Source of the DNA: Halorussus amylolyticus
GTDB taxonomy: Archaea > Halobacteriota > Halobacteria > Halobacteriales > Haladaptataceae
NCBI RefSeq assembly: GCF_004143485.2
Contig: NZ_RXOB02000032.1
Coordinates: 114,281-178,280, forward strand
DNA length: 64,000 nt
Reading direction: 5' to 3'
This document shows positions 35,245 through 45,302 of this stretch, one piece after another. The position numbers and the translations under genes are program-made. The notes beneath the pieces were generated by a model, which worked only from the letters and a program-made list of their open reading frames with translations, made no database searches and was not told the DNA's origin. How positions within the stretch are numbered: position 1 is the stretch's first letter; each line of letters starts with the position of its first letter.

Positions 35245-35652
35245 ATGATACGGAAACACATCGGCGTCCTTGGAATCGTTACAGCACTGTTTCCGGATGG
35301 TATCGTCGCGCTTTTTGAGAGATTCGCTATCGCCAATCCTGCCGAAGGCACTCTTAGGTCATGGGTCAACCCTGCGATACGGTCAGAAGGGGTTTTGGTA
35401 GCCGTGATATCCCTACTCGGCGGCCGTTCGTATGCTTGGATGATGACCCTCACCGGTGCATTCGGTGCGGTTATCTTCCTGTTTCCTGACCTGTATCGCA
35501 AATTCGCGACCATTCTCCTCTATGAGCGCCCGGACTCTATCGAATGGAACGAGCGCTTTACCTCAGGTGTACGGATTATCGGGGCAATATACGTCTTTTT
35601 AGCGGCCAAGACGTACAGAGACCGCCGCAACGAAACTCAGAATCGCCGTTGA
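35245..35652 (+). CDS. Small membrane protein, unknown function
   Basis: This 135-residue protein has about three membrane segments (HIGVLGIVTALFPDGIVALF, GVLVAVISLLGGRSYAWMMT, SGVRIIGAIYVFLAAKTYRD). No known motif. ATG 35245 follows a TATA-like stretch (AGGTAAATCTGTATAGG, about 35214-35230). It lies between the DUF7847-like gene and the copper ATPase on the same strand. Confidence 0.65.
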   Translation: MIRKHIGVLGIVTALFPDGIVALFERFAIANPAEGTLRSWVNPAIRSEGVLVAVISLLGGRSYAWMMTLTGAFGAVIFLFPDLYRKFATILLYERPDSIEWNERFTSGVRIIGAIYVFLAAKTYRDRRNETQNRR

Positions 35653-35759
35653 CGGCATCGGCCTCGTGAACGTTCCATAAGAGTACCAGCCAGTTCATGA
35701 GAAGCGGCAGCTCACGTTGGCCTCCACGTTGAAGCACATCCGGAGTAAATAATCCGGTA

Positions 35760-37964
35760 ATGGACGACCAACCCCAAACATCGAACGACGATAGTGACCA
35801 TACGCATCACGTCGGGGACTCTGACAACGGGCACGATGAGAGTCGGAGTGAGCAATCGCTCCTCGAAACGGAGGCTGAATCCCAGCCGACCCACAAAGCG
35901 GAACACGGCACACACAATCAACACGATGGACATGACGGCCACGGCGGAATGCACGAGGGCCACGAGCAGATGTTCCGCCAGCGCTTTTTCGTCTCGACGC
36001 TCCTCTCTGTTCCCGTTCTTCTGTACAGCGAAACGCTGCAGGAGTGGCTCGGATTTTCCGTCCCGACGTTTCCGGGCAGCGAGTGGATCAACCCCGTATT
36101 CGCGGTGATCGTCTTTGCGTACGGTGGGGTTCCGTTCCTCCGGATGGCGGTCCCGGAACTGAAAGACCGGTCGCCGGGGATGATGACGCTCATCTCGATG
36201 GCCATCACCGTCGCGTTCGTCTACAGCCTCGCGAGCGTGTTCTTCCCGACGGAGTCGGCGTTCTTCTGGGAGCTTGTGACGCTCATCGACATCATGCTGC
36301 TGGGACACTGGATCGAAATGCGGTCGGTGCGGCGCGCTTCAAGTGCTGTCGACGAATTGGCGAAGCTGATGCCCGATACCGCCGAACGGCTCACCGACGA
36401 CGGCGACACCGAGGAGGTCCCGGTGAGCGAACTCTCCGAGGGCGACCGGGTGCTCGTCCGTCCCGGCGCGAGCGTCCCCGCCGACGGCGTCGTCGAGGAG
36501 GGGGATTCGGACGTCAACGAGTCGATGGTCACCGGTGAGTCGAAACCGGTCTCGAAAGAACCCGGGAACGAGGTCATCGGTGGGACGATAAACGGTGACG
36601 GAAGCCTCCGTATTCGCGTCGGTGCGACGGGTGAGAAGACGACGCTCGCGGGGATTATGCGACTGGTCGAAGAAGCCCAACAGAGCAAGTCCCAGACGCA
36701 GGTGCTGGCCGACCGCGCGGCCGCCTGGCTGTTCTACGTCGCCGTCGCGGCGGCGGGTGTGACAGCCATCGCCTGGACAATCGCGGTGTCGTTCGACGCG
36801 ACAGTCATCGAGCGCGTCGTCACGGTTCTCGTCATCGCCTGCCCGCACGCGCTCGGCCTCGCAATCCCGCTGGTCGTCGCGATCAACACGTCGCTGGCGG
36901 CTCGTAATGGGATGCTCGTCCGCGACCGGATTGCGATGGAGGAGGCTCGGAAGCTGGACGCCATCATCTTCGACAAGACGGGGACGCTCACCGAAGGCGA
37001 ACATGGTGTCGTCGATATAGCTGCCGTCGACAGCGTCAGCGAAGACGAGGCGCTCGCGCTGGCGGCGGCCGTCGAGAGTGATTCAGAGCACATGATTGCG
37101 CGAGCTCTCCGCGAGGCGGCCGAGGAGCGAGACCTCACCGTCCCTAGCGCGGCCGACTTCGAGGCCATCAAGGGCAGGGGTGTTAGGGCGAGCGTCGACG
37201 GGAACGAGGTGTACGTCGGCGGGCCGAATCTGCTGACCCAGCTCGACAGCGAGATTCCCGAGCGCCTCCAGCGCTTCGCCGACGAGGCTGGCCAGAACGC
37301 ACAGACCGTCGTGTATCTCGTCCGTGAGGGTGAGTTGGTTGCTGCCTTCGCGATGGCCGACGTCGTTCGCGAGGAGAGTTACCGCGTCGTCGACGCCCTT
37401 CACGACCTCGGCGTCGAGGTGGCGATGCTGACCGGCGACTCCCAAGACGTCGCAAACGCCGTCGCCGACCAACTGGGCATCGACACGGTGTTCGCGGAGG
37501 TCCTCCCTGGAGACAAGGACGAGAAAGTCCAAGAACTCCAAAATCAGGGCAAGCTCGTGGGAATGGTCGGCGACGGCGTGAACGACGCGCCTGCGTTGAC
37601 GCGAGCTGACGTCGGGGTCGCTATCGGGAGTGGCACCGACGTCGCGGTTCAGTCGGCCGACGTCATCCTCGTCCAGAACAACCCGATGGACGTGGTTCGA
37701 CTCGTCAAACTCAGCAAGGCGAGCTACCGGAAGATGCAGGAAAATATCGTCTGGGCGGCAGGCTACAACGTCTTCGCAATCCCGCTCGCTGCAGGCGTTC
37801 TTGCCCCAATCGGGATTCTGCTGTCGCCCGCTGTGGGTGCGCTTCTGATGTCGTTGAGTACGGTAATCGTCGCGTTCAACGCGCAACTGCTCCGGCGCGT
37901 CGATTTGTCTCTCCCGGAGTTCCGGGGAGTGACACCACACACTGACGCTCAGACTGCAGACTGA
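35760..37964 (+). CDS. copB: CopB-type copper-transporting P1B-ATPase
   Basis: This 734-residue pump exports copper, probably Cu2+ or Cu+, through the membrane at the cost of ATP. The first ~75 residues are His-rich ([32 protein letters not shown]), replacing a CxxC metal domain. The transmembrane metal site is CPH (361-363), which defines the CopB group, and the phosphorylated Asp is D405 of [22 protein letters not shown] is the actuator loop and [10 protein letters not shown] the hinge. Eight membrane segments are expected. Length is normal. No adjacent metal regulator is seen. Confidence 0.92.
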   Translation: MDDQPQTSNDDSDHTHHVGDSDNGHDESRSEQSLLETEAESQPTHKAEHGTHNQHDGHDGHGGMHEGHEQMFRQRFFVSTLLSVPVLLYSETLQEWLGFSVPTFPGSEWINPVFAVIVFAYGGVPFLRMAVPELKDRSPGMMTLISMAITVAFVYSLASVFFPTESAFFWELVTLIDIMLLGHWIEMRSVRRASSAVDELAKLMPDTAERLTDDGDTEEVPVSELSEGDRVLVRPGASVPADGVVEEGDSDVNESMVTGESKPVSKEPGNEVIGGTINGDGSLRIRVGATGEKTTLAGIMRLVEEAQQSKSQTQVLADRAAAWLFYVAVAAAGVTAIAWTIAVSFDATVIERVVTVLVIACPHALGLAIPLVVAINTSLAARNGMLVRDRIAMEEARKLDAIIFDKTGTLTEGEHGVVDIAAVDSVSEDEALALAAAVESDSEHMIARALREAAEERDLTVPSAADFEAIKGRGVRASVDGNEVYVGGPNLLTQLDSEIPERLQRFADEAGQNAQTVVYLVREGELVAAFAMADVVREESYRVVDALHDLGVEVAMLTGDSQDVANAVADQLGIDTVFAEVLPGDKDEKVQELQNQGKLVGMVGDGVNDAPALTRADVGVAIGSGTDVAVQSADVILVQNNPMDVVRLVKLSKASYRKMQENIVWAAGYNVFAIPLAAGVLAPIGILLSPAVGALLMSLSTVIVAFNAQLLRRVDLSLPEFRGVTPHTDAQTAD

Positions 37965-38103
37965 GAATCCTCTAATAGCTGAAAACCGTCCACGGGAAAT
38001 AAATCTCCCCGAATCCGTAACGTACTATGGCCTCTCTCCACATAGCAAGGAAATGCTCTCAGCAGTCAGTCTCGATGGGGTGGGAGGCCTCAGTCCCCCT
38101 CGC

Positions 38104-38970
38104 TCAGTCTGTTTGTGTCTCAGCTCCGGCGTGCGTTTTGGTTGTAGCGGTACTGGGAGAGATGGCTCCGATGAAACGAATCACGAGGGCGAGGCCAGTG
38201 AGACTCAGGAGAGCGAACAGCACAATCTGGGGGAGAGGGACGGCTTGGCCATCCTGGAGCATGAATACGATCATGGCGAGGACTGCGAGCCCGAGAGTGG
38301 TGCCTTTCACGAGGAGGACGCCGGTAAAGACGTATCCCCACGCTCGCCGCTTCCAGAGGAATGCCGCCGAGAGGGCGAACGACGGGATGACGACGGCGAG
38401 GTCTAGGGATTGGATGACTGGAACAGGAAGCGTCGTCTCGGCGATGCTCGGGGGTCTGGTTCCGGCGAAGCTCGCTGGGCCGACATCGGCGAGCCACATC
38501 AGCGCCACGAATCCGGCGACGAGTGCCTGGTAACCGACGTATCCGCGAACCGGATGACCGTGGAGTGCTTCCTTCAGGTCTGTTGGGTCGATGCGGGCGA
38601 TGCCGCCGACAAGCGAAAACAGCGTCAGTGCGAACAGCGCGACGTAGACGAGATAGAGTTCGTTAAAAGCGGTGAGGAATGCGTACGAGGCGTACGTGTA
38701 GAGGAGGTAGCCGGTGACGCCGAGCCAGACAACGTAGCCGCGGAGTGACCCCTTGTACGCGTAGTACAGGCCCCCAGCGAGTGCGGGGACGGCGACGACG
38801 AGCGTCAACAGGTCCTGCCCGTACAACTGTGGGAGAAGGACCTCGGCATCCCGGTAGAACTCGGGAACGAACAGTCCGACACCGGACGCCACAACCGAAA
38901 GCACGATGCTGAGCGTGGACGCCACCACGTACGGACGAGTGAGGCGTCGGGGGGTTTGCGAGGCCGTCAT
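38104..38970 (-). CDS. Multi-pass membrane protein, unknown function
   Basis: This 288-residue protein has about eight membrane segments, with short polar loops and the motif IARIDPTDLKEALHGHPVRG in a central loop. ATG 38970 overlaps the stop of the HemG-like gene (ATGA), so the two are coupled. Proteins like this often accompany HemG-like flavodoxins in haloarchaea. No catalytic motif recognised. Confidence 0.75.
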   Translation of the reverse strand: MTASQTPRRLTRPYVVASTLSIVLSVVASGVGLFVPEFYRDAEVLLPQLYGQDLLTLVVAVPALAGGLYYAYKGSLRGYVVWLGVTGYLLYTYASYAFLTAFNELYLVYVALFALTLFSLVGGIARIDPTDLKEALHGHPVRGYVGYQALVAGFVALMWLADVGPASFAGTRPPSIAETTLPVPVIQSLDLAVVIPSFALSAAFLWKRRAWGYVFTGVLLVKGTTLGLAVLAMIVFMLQDGQAVPLPQIVLFALLSLTGLALVIRFIGAISPSTATTKTHAGAETQTD

Positions 38971-39548
38971 GCCGCCGGGTCCTCGGTTGTGTCGGCGTTG
39001 ACGCCGAGACGGCCTTCGACAAACGCGGCGACATCCGCTGCGAACGCGTCGACCGCGTCCCAGTCGGTGAACTCGATGTCACCGTCCGCTTCTCGGTCCT
39101 CGGTGAGAAGGTCTTTTGCGATTTGCTTCATCATGAGACGCTTGAGGAATCCGTACTCGGAGAATCGGAGCGCGCCGCCGAACTGCCCGATTCGGTCCGG
39201 ATGCCACCCGGTTTCCGTGATGAAAGACTCAACGTACCCTGCGGCCTCTTCGCGTTTCTCCTCGTTCGCCGAGGACAGTGAGACCTGGAAGAACGCTGTC
39301 GGCATCTCCGACAGGGCGTCTCGGTTCTCGGTGACGAAGCCGCGAACCTCGTCCTGGTGTTTTCCGACGTGAATCGACGCGCCCACGACGACGGCCTCGT
39401 ACACCTCCAGGGTGAACGAGTCCGGTCGGTCACGTACGTCGAGCGTGCTCGCCTCGTGACCGCGCTTGCTGATTGTGGCCGCAATCCGTTCTGCTATTTT
39501 CGCCGTCTGACCTTCGCCAGTCCCATAGATTACTAGCAAGGAGCTCAC
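38967..39548 (-). CDS. HemG-like flavodoxin-domain protein
   Basis: This 193-residue FMN-binding flavodoxin-like protein has the phosphate loop YGTGEGQTAKIAERI near the N-terminus and VYEAVVVGASIHVGKHQDEV, the pattern of menaquinone-dependent protoporphyrinogen oxidase HemG; the second half (SEYGFLKRLMMKQIAKDLLT) also matches. HemG oxidises protoporphyrinogen IX in haem synthesis, but many archaeal relatives have other flavin roles. It is coupled to a membrane protein, perhaps as an electron donor or acceptor pair. ATG 39548 is the natural start. Confidence 0.8.
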   Translation of the reverse strand: MSSLLVIYGTGEGQTAKIAERIAATISKRGHEASTLDVRDRPDSFTLEVYEAVVVGASIHVGKHQDEVRGFVTENRDALSEMPTAFFQVSLSSANEEKREEAAGYVESFITETGWHPDRIGQFGGALRFSEYGFLKRLMMKQIAKDLLTEDREADGDIEFTDWDAVDAFAADVAAFVEGRLGVNADTTEDPAA

Positions 39549-39745
39549 GTGTTTTCACACCTCAGTAAGTGCGTTCGCCACGGCACTCAATAAATCTGCT
39601 CGGGCCCGAAATTCTGTCCGAGTCTCGGCACAGAGGTGGTTAGAGATGCGTCTTATAACTCCGTCGGCGCTCAGCATACCTCCACTTCCAAGATCAAGGT
39701 GGAACAAGCATAACCGTCCAGCGCCCTTCTAGTAGAGAGTAACAC

Positions 39746-40954
39746 ATGGATATCTCAGAGATTCTTTCGACAAAGTTCACGGAGTTCGACATCGGCACAC
39801 CGCTCTCGAAGGTCACCGGGGCGTTCGAGAATCAGGAACTCGATGCCGTCGTCGTGACAGACGGCGACGAGTACCGCGGTGTCGTTAGCCGCCGACAGGT
39901 GGCTTCCTCGTCCAACCAGCCGTCTGCGAAGGTCGGCTCACAGGTACAGCACGTCCCGACCGTCGAGCGCACCGAGGATGTCCGCGAGGTTGCGCGGCTC
40001 ATGATCGGTAGCGATGCCAAAACGCTCCCCGTGCTCGATGACGACCGTGTTGTCGGCGTGGTGACCGGCGATGCCGTCCTCGACGCTGTGCGTCCGTTTC
40101 TCGACGCGGTGACTGTCGAGGACGCCTACACGGCGGAGTTAATAAATGCAACTCCTGACACGACGATGGGGCAAGCGCTCAATATGCTTCGGGACGCCGG
40201 AATCGCCCATCTCCCGGTCGTCGGCGGGGGCGATCTCGTGGGAATGTTGAGCCTGTACGACGTCATCGAGTTCACGACACGAGGCGGGAGTAAGAGCCAG
40301 GGCGGTTCGTCGAGCGACTTCGGCGGCCGCGGCGGTGGCGGGCAGAACCGAGGTGGGTTCGGCGCGCGCGAGGGCGATGCCGACCGGATGCTCGATCTTC
40401 CGGTACGAAACCTGATGTCCGACGCAGTCGCGACAGTCGAGCGGAGCGCACCGCTCGACGAGGTAGTCGAGACGATGTTCGAGCGTGAGATCTCCTCGCT
40501 CGTCGTCACGGCCGACGGCACCAACGAGCCGATGGGTATCATCACGAAAACGGACGTCATCGAGGCGCTCACATGGGAGCGCGACGACCGGAACGCCGTG
40601 CAGGTGTTCGGCCTCGACCTGCTGGAGGGGATGGACTACGACGACGTCGCCGCGCTCATCGAGCGCACGACCTCGAAGTACGGTGAGATGAGCGTGATCA
40701 AGACCAGTATCCAACTGCAGGAGCACAAGGAACAGAGCCGGGGTGTGCCGCTGGTGCTGGCACGGATTCGACTGGTAACCGACCGGGGGTACTTCACGGC
40801 TGATGGAGAGGGATACGGTGCCCCCCACGCCCTCCGTCTCGCAACGAACGCAGTTGAACGTCAGCTTCTCAAGGGGAAGACCTACGGCAAATCGAAGAAG
40901 CACTCGGACGCCGACGAGCAGGCACGACTTTACGGGTGGTGGCTCGGTGGGTAA
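39746..40954 (+). CDS. Four-CBS-domain protein
   Basis: This 402-residue cytosolic protein has four CBS motifs: about 8-55, 67-115, 125-180 (ITHLPVVGGGDLVGMLSLYD-like) and 220-275 (DGTNEPMGIITKTDVIEALT). CBS pairs sense adenosine nucleotides or salts. A Gly/Ser-rich linker (about 185-215) separates the two pairs. The last ~120 residues (IERTTSKYGEMSVIKTSIQL, RLVTDRGYFTADGEGYGAPH) look like a ribosome-associated HPF-type fold. The protein is single-gene and has a TATA-like promoter region upstream. Its partner is unknown. Confidence 0.85.
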   Translation: MDISEILSTKFTEFDIGTPLSKVTGAFENQELDAVVVTDGDEYRGVVSRRQVASSSNQPSAKVGSQVQHVPTVERTEDVREVARLMIGSDAKTLPVLDDDRVVGVVTGDAVLDAVRPFLDAVTVEDAYTAELINATPDTTMGQALNMLRDAGIAHLPVVGGGDLVGMLSLYDVIEFTTRGGSKSQGGSSSDFGGRGGGGQNRGGFGAREGDADRMLDLPVRNLMSDAVATVERSAPLDEVVETMFEREISSLVVTADGTNEPMGIITKTDVIEALTWERDDRNAVQVFGLDLLEGMDYDDVAALIERTTSKYGEMSVIKTSIQLQEHKEQSRGVPLVLARIRLVTDRGYFTADGEGYGAPHALRLATNAVERQLLKGKTYGKSKKHSDADEQARLYGWWLGG

Positions 40955-41130
40955 TCGGGTCGATATCTATAAATAGACGAGTGCTGGGCGTGACCGGCGT
41001 GGTCACTTCCTCGCGGGTTGCGGTTTCCAGCGCGCTCATGTGGCGAGTACCTATCCATCCCGCATAGGGATGTTCGCCGACCCGTGCCCGTTCAACCGTT
41101 GATAGCTGCTTGAGTCGGAACGTTTCCTCC
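40955..41130. other. Short gap, relic frame
   Basis: A minus frame from ATG 41138 (MIKEETFRLKQLSTVERARV, then EHPYAGWIGTRHMSALETAT) has mixed character and runs into the CBS gene; I do not accept it as a gene. TATAAATAG at 40968 may be a promoter element or chance. Confidence 0.3.
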
Positions 41131-42165
41131 TTAATCATGCCGCCGTTGTGGATGGTGGGCGAATAGGTCAAGGACAACCTTCGACCCACCAAGCACGACA
41201 GGCCCGACGAACAGCCCCATCGCCCCAAATAGGACAATGCCGCCGAAGATTCCGACGACGATGACCGCTACGTTGAGCGCTCCGCTCCGGTTGATGATAA
41301 CCGGACGAAGGTAGAAATCCGAGACACTGACCACGAATCCGAATACGAACAGGAGTACCGCTGCGGTGGGACGACCGATAGCGAACAGGTAGAGTGAGAC
41401 TGGTATCCAGACACCGAACGCTCCGATGAGGGGGAGTAAGGTGAGGACGAATGTCGCTACGGTCAAGAATACGACTCCGGGCACTCCAAGGAGCGCCAAG
41501 CCGATTCCGAGGAGTATCGCCTGGATTCCCGCGACGGCGACGTTCCCGATAACGGACGCCCACATGAGGCCGTCAAGTTCTCTGAGCAGTTCCTCCTGCA
41601 CGGGATCCGAGACGGGAACGACTGCGCGCAGCCAGGTAAGGAACTGTTCGCCGTCACGTAACAGGGTAAAGAGTACAAACATCGTCACGGTGAGTCCAAT
41701 CAGCAGTCCAGGGAGACCACTAATGACGGTTAGCGCGCCGGTAGCGAGCCGTTGCAATCCCGCTGCAATTGGCTCTTGATACGTAGCATATAATAGGTCA
41801 AGATCGATCACGTACCCGATGGTTTCGAGCCTGTTCTCAATGATGTTTAGACTGAGCTCTTCCTCTTGGATGACCGCTATGAGCCCCAGTCCTTGCTGAA
41901 TTGCGATTGTGAGGATGTAGGCGACTGGGACGAAAATCGCGAAAATCGAAACCGCGATGAGCGTGATGGCAGCCATCGTCGGACTCACATATCGCTCCAG
42001 ACGCTGTTGTACGGGTGCAAGAACGTACGCCAGTACGATAGCGAGGAGAACGAATTGAAGCTGTGTGAGAACGATGAGACAAGCGAGAATTCCGCTGCCA
42101 ATTGCCATCATCGATAACCCAATACGATCCAGAAACCACGGTGGCTGCGTGTCTTTCTCAGTCAT
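41131..42165 (-). CDS. AI-2E family transporter
   Basis: This 344-residue membrane protein matches the AI-2E (PerM/YdiK) family: first segments at about 10-60, a soluble-exposed middle region (EEELSLNIIENRLETIGYVI), then VISGLPGLLIGLTVTMFVLF and the conserved GVPGVVFLTVATFVLTLLPL-IGAFGVWIPV and the final PVVLGGSKVVLDLF. Members export small molecules or act as Na+/H+ antiporters. ATG 42165 (MTEKDTQPPWFLDRIGLSMM) is chosen over the upstream start because it matches the family N-terminus. Confidence 0.85.
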   Translation of the reverse strand: MTEKDTQPPWFLDRIGLSMMAIGSGILACLIVLTQLQFVLLAIVLAYVLAPVQQRLERYVSPTMAAITLIAVSIFAIFVPVAYILTIAIQQGLGLIAVIQEEELSLNIIENRLETIGYVIDLDLLYATYQEPIAAGLQRLATGALTVISGLPGLLIGLTVTMFVLFTLLRDGEQFLTWLRAVVPVSDPVQEELLRELDGLMWASVIGNVAVAGIQAILLGIGLALLGVPGVVFLTVATFVLTLLPLIGAFGVWIPVSLYLFAIGRPTAAVLLFVFGFVVSVSDFYLRPVIINRSGALNVAVIVVGIFGGIVLFGAMGLFVGPVVLGGSKVVLDLFAHHPQRRHD

Positions 42166-42418
42166 TGCTTCGTGTAACACCCTCCTTGGTAATGCGACTT
42201 TTGTACAAACGTTATACGAGCCCACCTACAAGGTCATCCCTCCCCCGTATCGTGGTGGTTACCGAGATGATCGCGCGTTCGAAAGATTCCGGAATGTATC
42301 TCCATCGAGTTGCATTATTACACGGGTATACGCTGTTCTGAGCGCTGTCGGCGGCGGGATTTTCTCGCTGAATCAAGATAGATGCGTGGAATCACCCGAA
42401 AGTAGATCTGATCGGGAC

Positions 42419-42847
42419 TTACCGCTGGGTTTGCCGGACGAACTCGTCGAGTTCGTCCTCGATAAGTGTCGCGACACGCTCGCTGTATGTCCAGAGTGCT
42501 GCGTTGAGTCGCTCTTCGGTCTCGTCGTCGAGTTCGTCCCTCCCACGGAAAACGGAATCTTTGGTGATCTGTGGGTGGTACACGCAGACCACTCCGAGTG
42601 CGGTATCCGAGCTCGAGGTTCCCGCCGTGTGGATTCCGTACTGATCGGTCCCCCATACACCATCGCCGCCCTGTCGCTCCAATTCGGAATCGAGCGAATC
42701 GAGAAGTTGCACCTCTTCGGGCGAGAGGATGGAATCGTCGCCTTCGAACAGTTCAGCGTACGCTTCTCTCCGGGCACTCTTCGTCCACTGGTCCAACTGG
42801 GAACGCGCCCGTAGTACGAGCTGTCGTTCGTCTGGAAACTCAGCCAT
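42419..42847 (-). CDS. DUF7539-like haloarchaeal protein
   Basis: This 142-residue acidic protein starts MAEFPDERQLVLRARSQLDQ and has the cores ELFEGDDSILSPEEVQLLDS and LGVVCVYHPQITKDSVFRGR. No membrane segment or metal site. I associate it tentatively with the haloarchaeal family DUF7539; the role is unknown. It is separated from the AI-2E gene by ~250 bases without a gene. Confidence 0.7.
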   Translation of the reverse strand: MAEFPDERQLVLRARSQLDQWTKSARREAYAELFEGDDSILSPEEVQLLDSLDSELERQGGDGVWGTDQYGIHTAGTSSSDTALGVVCVYHPQITKDSVFRGRDELDDETEERLNAALWTYSERVATLIEDELDEFVRQTQR

Positions 42848-43202
42848 GGTCCTATGTGGACGGCTGGGGCAATCAACGTTCGTGCGGCGACTCTAGTTGA
42901 TGCATGTGGTGGCGATGAGAACTGGCCACAGAAGTTGAGACTGGCCGTGTAGAAGGGGCATTCCAAGTTGGTGGGTGCTCGATCCGTGACTACTCGAAGG
43001 AAAGTCGGAGCAACTCCGGAAGCGTCGCCCACGGAACGAGGGGTCAGGCACCGGATTCGTGGCTACTGCGACCAGACAGAGTCTCATTCCGACGAGTAGT
43101 CCGTACAGCCCACCGTCGTATATCGGTCGAGCCAATCAGGGAACGACAGTTGCGCTGTCGTGGGACGATGATCGGATGCCCTCGTCATTCCTCAGATTGG
43201 TT
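42848..43202. other. Gene-free gap
   Basis: No supported gene. The minus frame at 42893-43135 starts well (MARPIYDGGLYGLLVGMRLC) but has no domain or acidic composition. No strong repeat seen. Confidence 0.3.
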
Positions 43203-43583
43203 TCAACGTAACTCCGTGTCGCGTTCGAGTGCCGCTCGTCGCTGCTCGTATTCCTCGTCGCTCAACTCACCGCGAGCGTACGCGACCCGGAGTTCTTCGA
43301 GCGCCTGGCCCGAGTCACCCTCACTGCCCGTTACCACCCTGTAGAGGAGGTAGCCACCGCCGATGAGAGCAGCCAGGAACAGGAGCTGCATCACGGCTCC
43401 GACGATGAACATCCAACTCGGCGTTGTTCCGTCGCCCCACATTCCACCGCCCCACGTACCTCCCATCATCGACCCGAATCCCATCATCCCGAAGCCCATG
43501 AAGAACATCGGGAAGATGACGAACGCACCGATGATAATGAGGAGAGTCGCGACCAGTCGTGTGTTGTCCGTATTTTCAGACAT
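43203..43583 (-). CDS. SHOCT-domain membrane protein
   Basis: This 126-residue protein has two membrane segments (VATLLIIIGAFVIFPMFFMG and FIVGAVMQLLFLAALIGGGY) separated by a Met/Gly/Trp-rich loop (MMGGTWGGGMWGDG), and ends with a SHOCT motif ALEELRVAYARGELSDEEYE. ATG 43583 gives the family start (MSENTDNTRLVATL). The Met-rich loop could bind soft metals, in keeping with the divergent YHS permease, but that is inference. Confidence 0.8.
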   Translation of the reverse strand: MSENTDNTRLVATLLIIIGAFVIFPMFFMGFGMMGFGSMMGGTWGGGMWGDGTTPSWMFIVGAVMQLLFLAALIGGGYLLYRVVTGSEGDSGQALEELRVAYARGELSDEEYEQRRAALERDTELR

Positions 43584-43760
43584 ATGTTCCCTCCGTAAAT
43601 CCGTCTCTAGTATCACGTACGTGGTCACGGTTCAATGCGATTGTGCCTTAAAATCCTCTGAGAGTTCCCCGGTAAAATTTTGAATCCACAGCGAGATAGC
43701 CCCTGGAGAGAATTATATTAAGAACAACTGCAATAGATGGTCCCCACGATAGTACAATGT

Positions 43761-45146
43761 ATGCAGGCGACGATGATCGAGGGAGTCTTCGAAGCTCTCC
43801 GTATCGGTGTCGGATTCCTCTGGACGGCGGCGTGGGCGATTATTATGGGCCTCACGGTCACGAGTCTCGTCCAAGTCTACGTCTCCAAGGAGCGAATGGC
43901 GCAGGTTCTAGGCGATGGTGACCTGAGCGGCCTCACCAAGGCGACCGCATTCGGGGCGGCGAGCAGTGGCTGCAGTTTCGGGGCCGTCGCCATCGGAAAG
44001 GGATTGTTCAAAAAGGGAGCACACGCGGTGAACTTTCTGGCATTCATGTTCGCGTCGACGAATCTCATCGTCGAGCTCGGGTTGATGATTCTGATTCTGC
44101 TGGGCTGGGAGTTTCTTCTCGCGGAACTACTCGGTGGTCTCATTCTCATCGCCGTCATGGCCGTCATCGTCCACATCACGCTCCCTGAGAACCTCTTCGA
44201 CGAAGTTCGGAAGACGCTCAACGAGCGCGACCGCGAATCGGGTGTTACGGAGGACCCTACCTGCGGGATGGAGGGGAAAGACGAGTACACGCTCACGACC
44301 GACGGCGGTGAGACGCTCAAATTCTGCTCGGAGGGCTGTATGGAGACCTACCGCCAGGAGACATCGAGCCGTGGCGGGTGGCGCGACGAACTACTGTCGT
44401 GGGGTGGCTGGTACAAGCTTGGGAATCAGTACCGCAAGGAGTGGTCGATGATCTGGAAGGACGTCATCGCGGGCTTTCTTATTTCCGGGTTCGTCATCGT
44501 CTTCGTCCCCCAGTGGGTGTGGAACACGCTGTTCATCCAAGGCGATGGCCTGCTCGTGACGGCAGAGAACGCGATTATGGGTGTCACCATCGCCGTCCTC
44601 AGTTTCGTCGGCAGTATGGGCAACGTCCCGTTCGCCGTTGCCCTCTGGGGCGGCGGAATTAGCTTCGCTGGCGTCATCGCGTTCGTCTACGCCGACCTCA
44701 TCACCATTCCCGTGTTGAACGTCTACCGGAAGTACTACGGCTGGAATATCATGCTGTATATCCTCGGCGTCTTCTTCGTCACGATGGCGTTCACCGGCTT
44801 CCTCATGGAGTTGCTATTCGACGCCTTCGGTATCGTTCCGGATCTAGCCGGTGGCGAGACGGCGACCGACCAGACGTACTTCGAACTCAACTACACGTTC
44901 TACCTCAATCTCGTCGCCTTCGCGCTCTCCGGGGTCCTGCTGTACGTCTATCGACGCGGCCTCGGTGCACCAGGCCAGTACCGCGACCCCGTCTGTGGGA
45001 TGCGGACCGACGACAGCGAACCGTCGGTGACACACGGCGACGAGACGTACTACTTCTGCTCACAGACCTGCAAGGAGACCTTCGAGAAGAATCCAGACGA
45101 ATACGCCACCGGGCATCCGATGGTGATGGAGGGTCACGACCACTAA
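43761..45146 (+). CDS. Permease with two YHS domains (probable metal efflux)
   Basis: This protein of ~460 residues is a two-half permease (DUF318/YraQ-like): the first half has GASSSGCSF-type motif (FGAASSGCSFGAVAIGKGLF), the second FVGSMGNVPFAVALWGGGIS. A YHS metal-binding domain sits between the halves (DPTCGMEGKDEYTL, FCSEGCMETYRQE) and another at the C-terminus (DPVCGMRTDDSEPS, YYFCSQTCKETFEKNPDEY). YHS domains bind copper or similar ions, so this probably moves a heavy metal out. TATA-like TTATATTA at ~43713. ATG 43737 would add eight residues; ATG 43773 is also possible. Confidence 0.8.
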   Translation: MQATMIEGVFEALRIGVGFLWTAAWAIIMGLTVTSLVQVYVSKERMAQVLGDGDLSGLTKATAFGAASSGCSFGAVAIGKGLFKKGAHAVNFLAFMFASTNLIVELGLMILILLGWEFLLAELLGGLILIAVMAVIVHITLPENLFDEVRKTLNERDRESGVTEDPTCGMEGKDEYTLTTDGGETLKFCSEGCMETYRQETSSRGGWRDELLSWGGWYKLGNQYRKEWSMIWKDVIAGFLISGFVIVFVPQWVWNTLFIQGDGLLVTAENAIMGVTIAVLSFVGSMGNVPFAVALWGGGISFAGVIAFVYADLITIPVLNVYRKYYGWNIMLYILGVFFVTMAFTGFLMELLFDAFGIVPDLAGGETATDQTYFELNYTFYLNLVAFALSGVLLYVYRRGLGAPGQYRDPVCGMRTDDSEPSVTHGDETYYFCSQTCKETFEKNPDEYATGHPMVMEGHDH

Positions 45147-45302
45147 CGGCTGTTTCCTCGAAGATTCGCACCTGTACAGTGAATCGCCATTGGTTCCCAT
45201 TTGGGCTAATCTGAGGACTGCAGCGTCTCGGACGGGGTCGCGCGCCTCCTTAATACCCGGAATCAGAACGGTTTTATTGTATTGTCTCCGATTTCCGAGT
45301 GA

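Noticed and set aside
37083..37940. 285-codon minus-strand ORF
   Set aside because: Antisense shadow of the copper ATPase.
42893..43135. 80-codon minus-strand ORF
   Set aside because: No domain, no acidic bias, no neighbour support.
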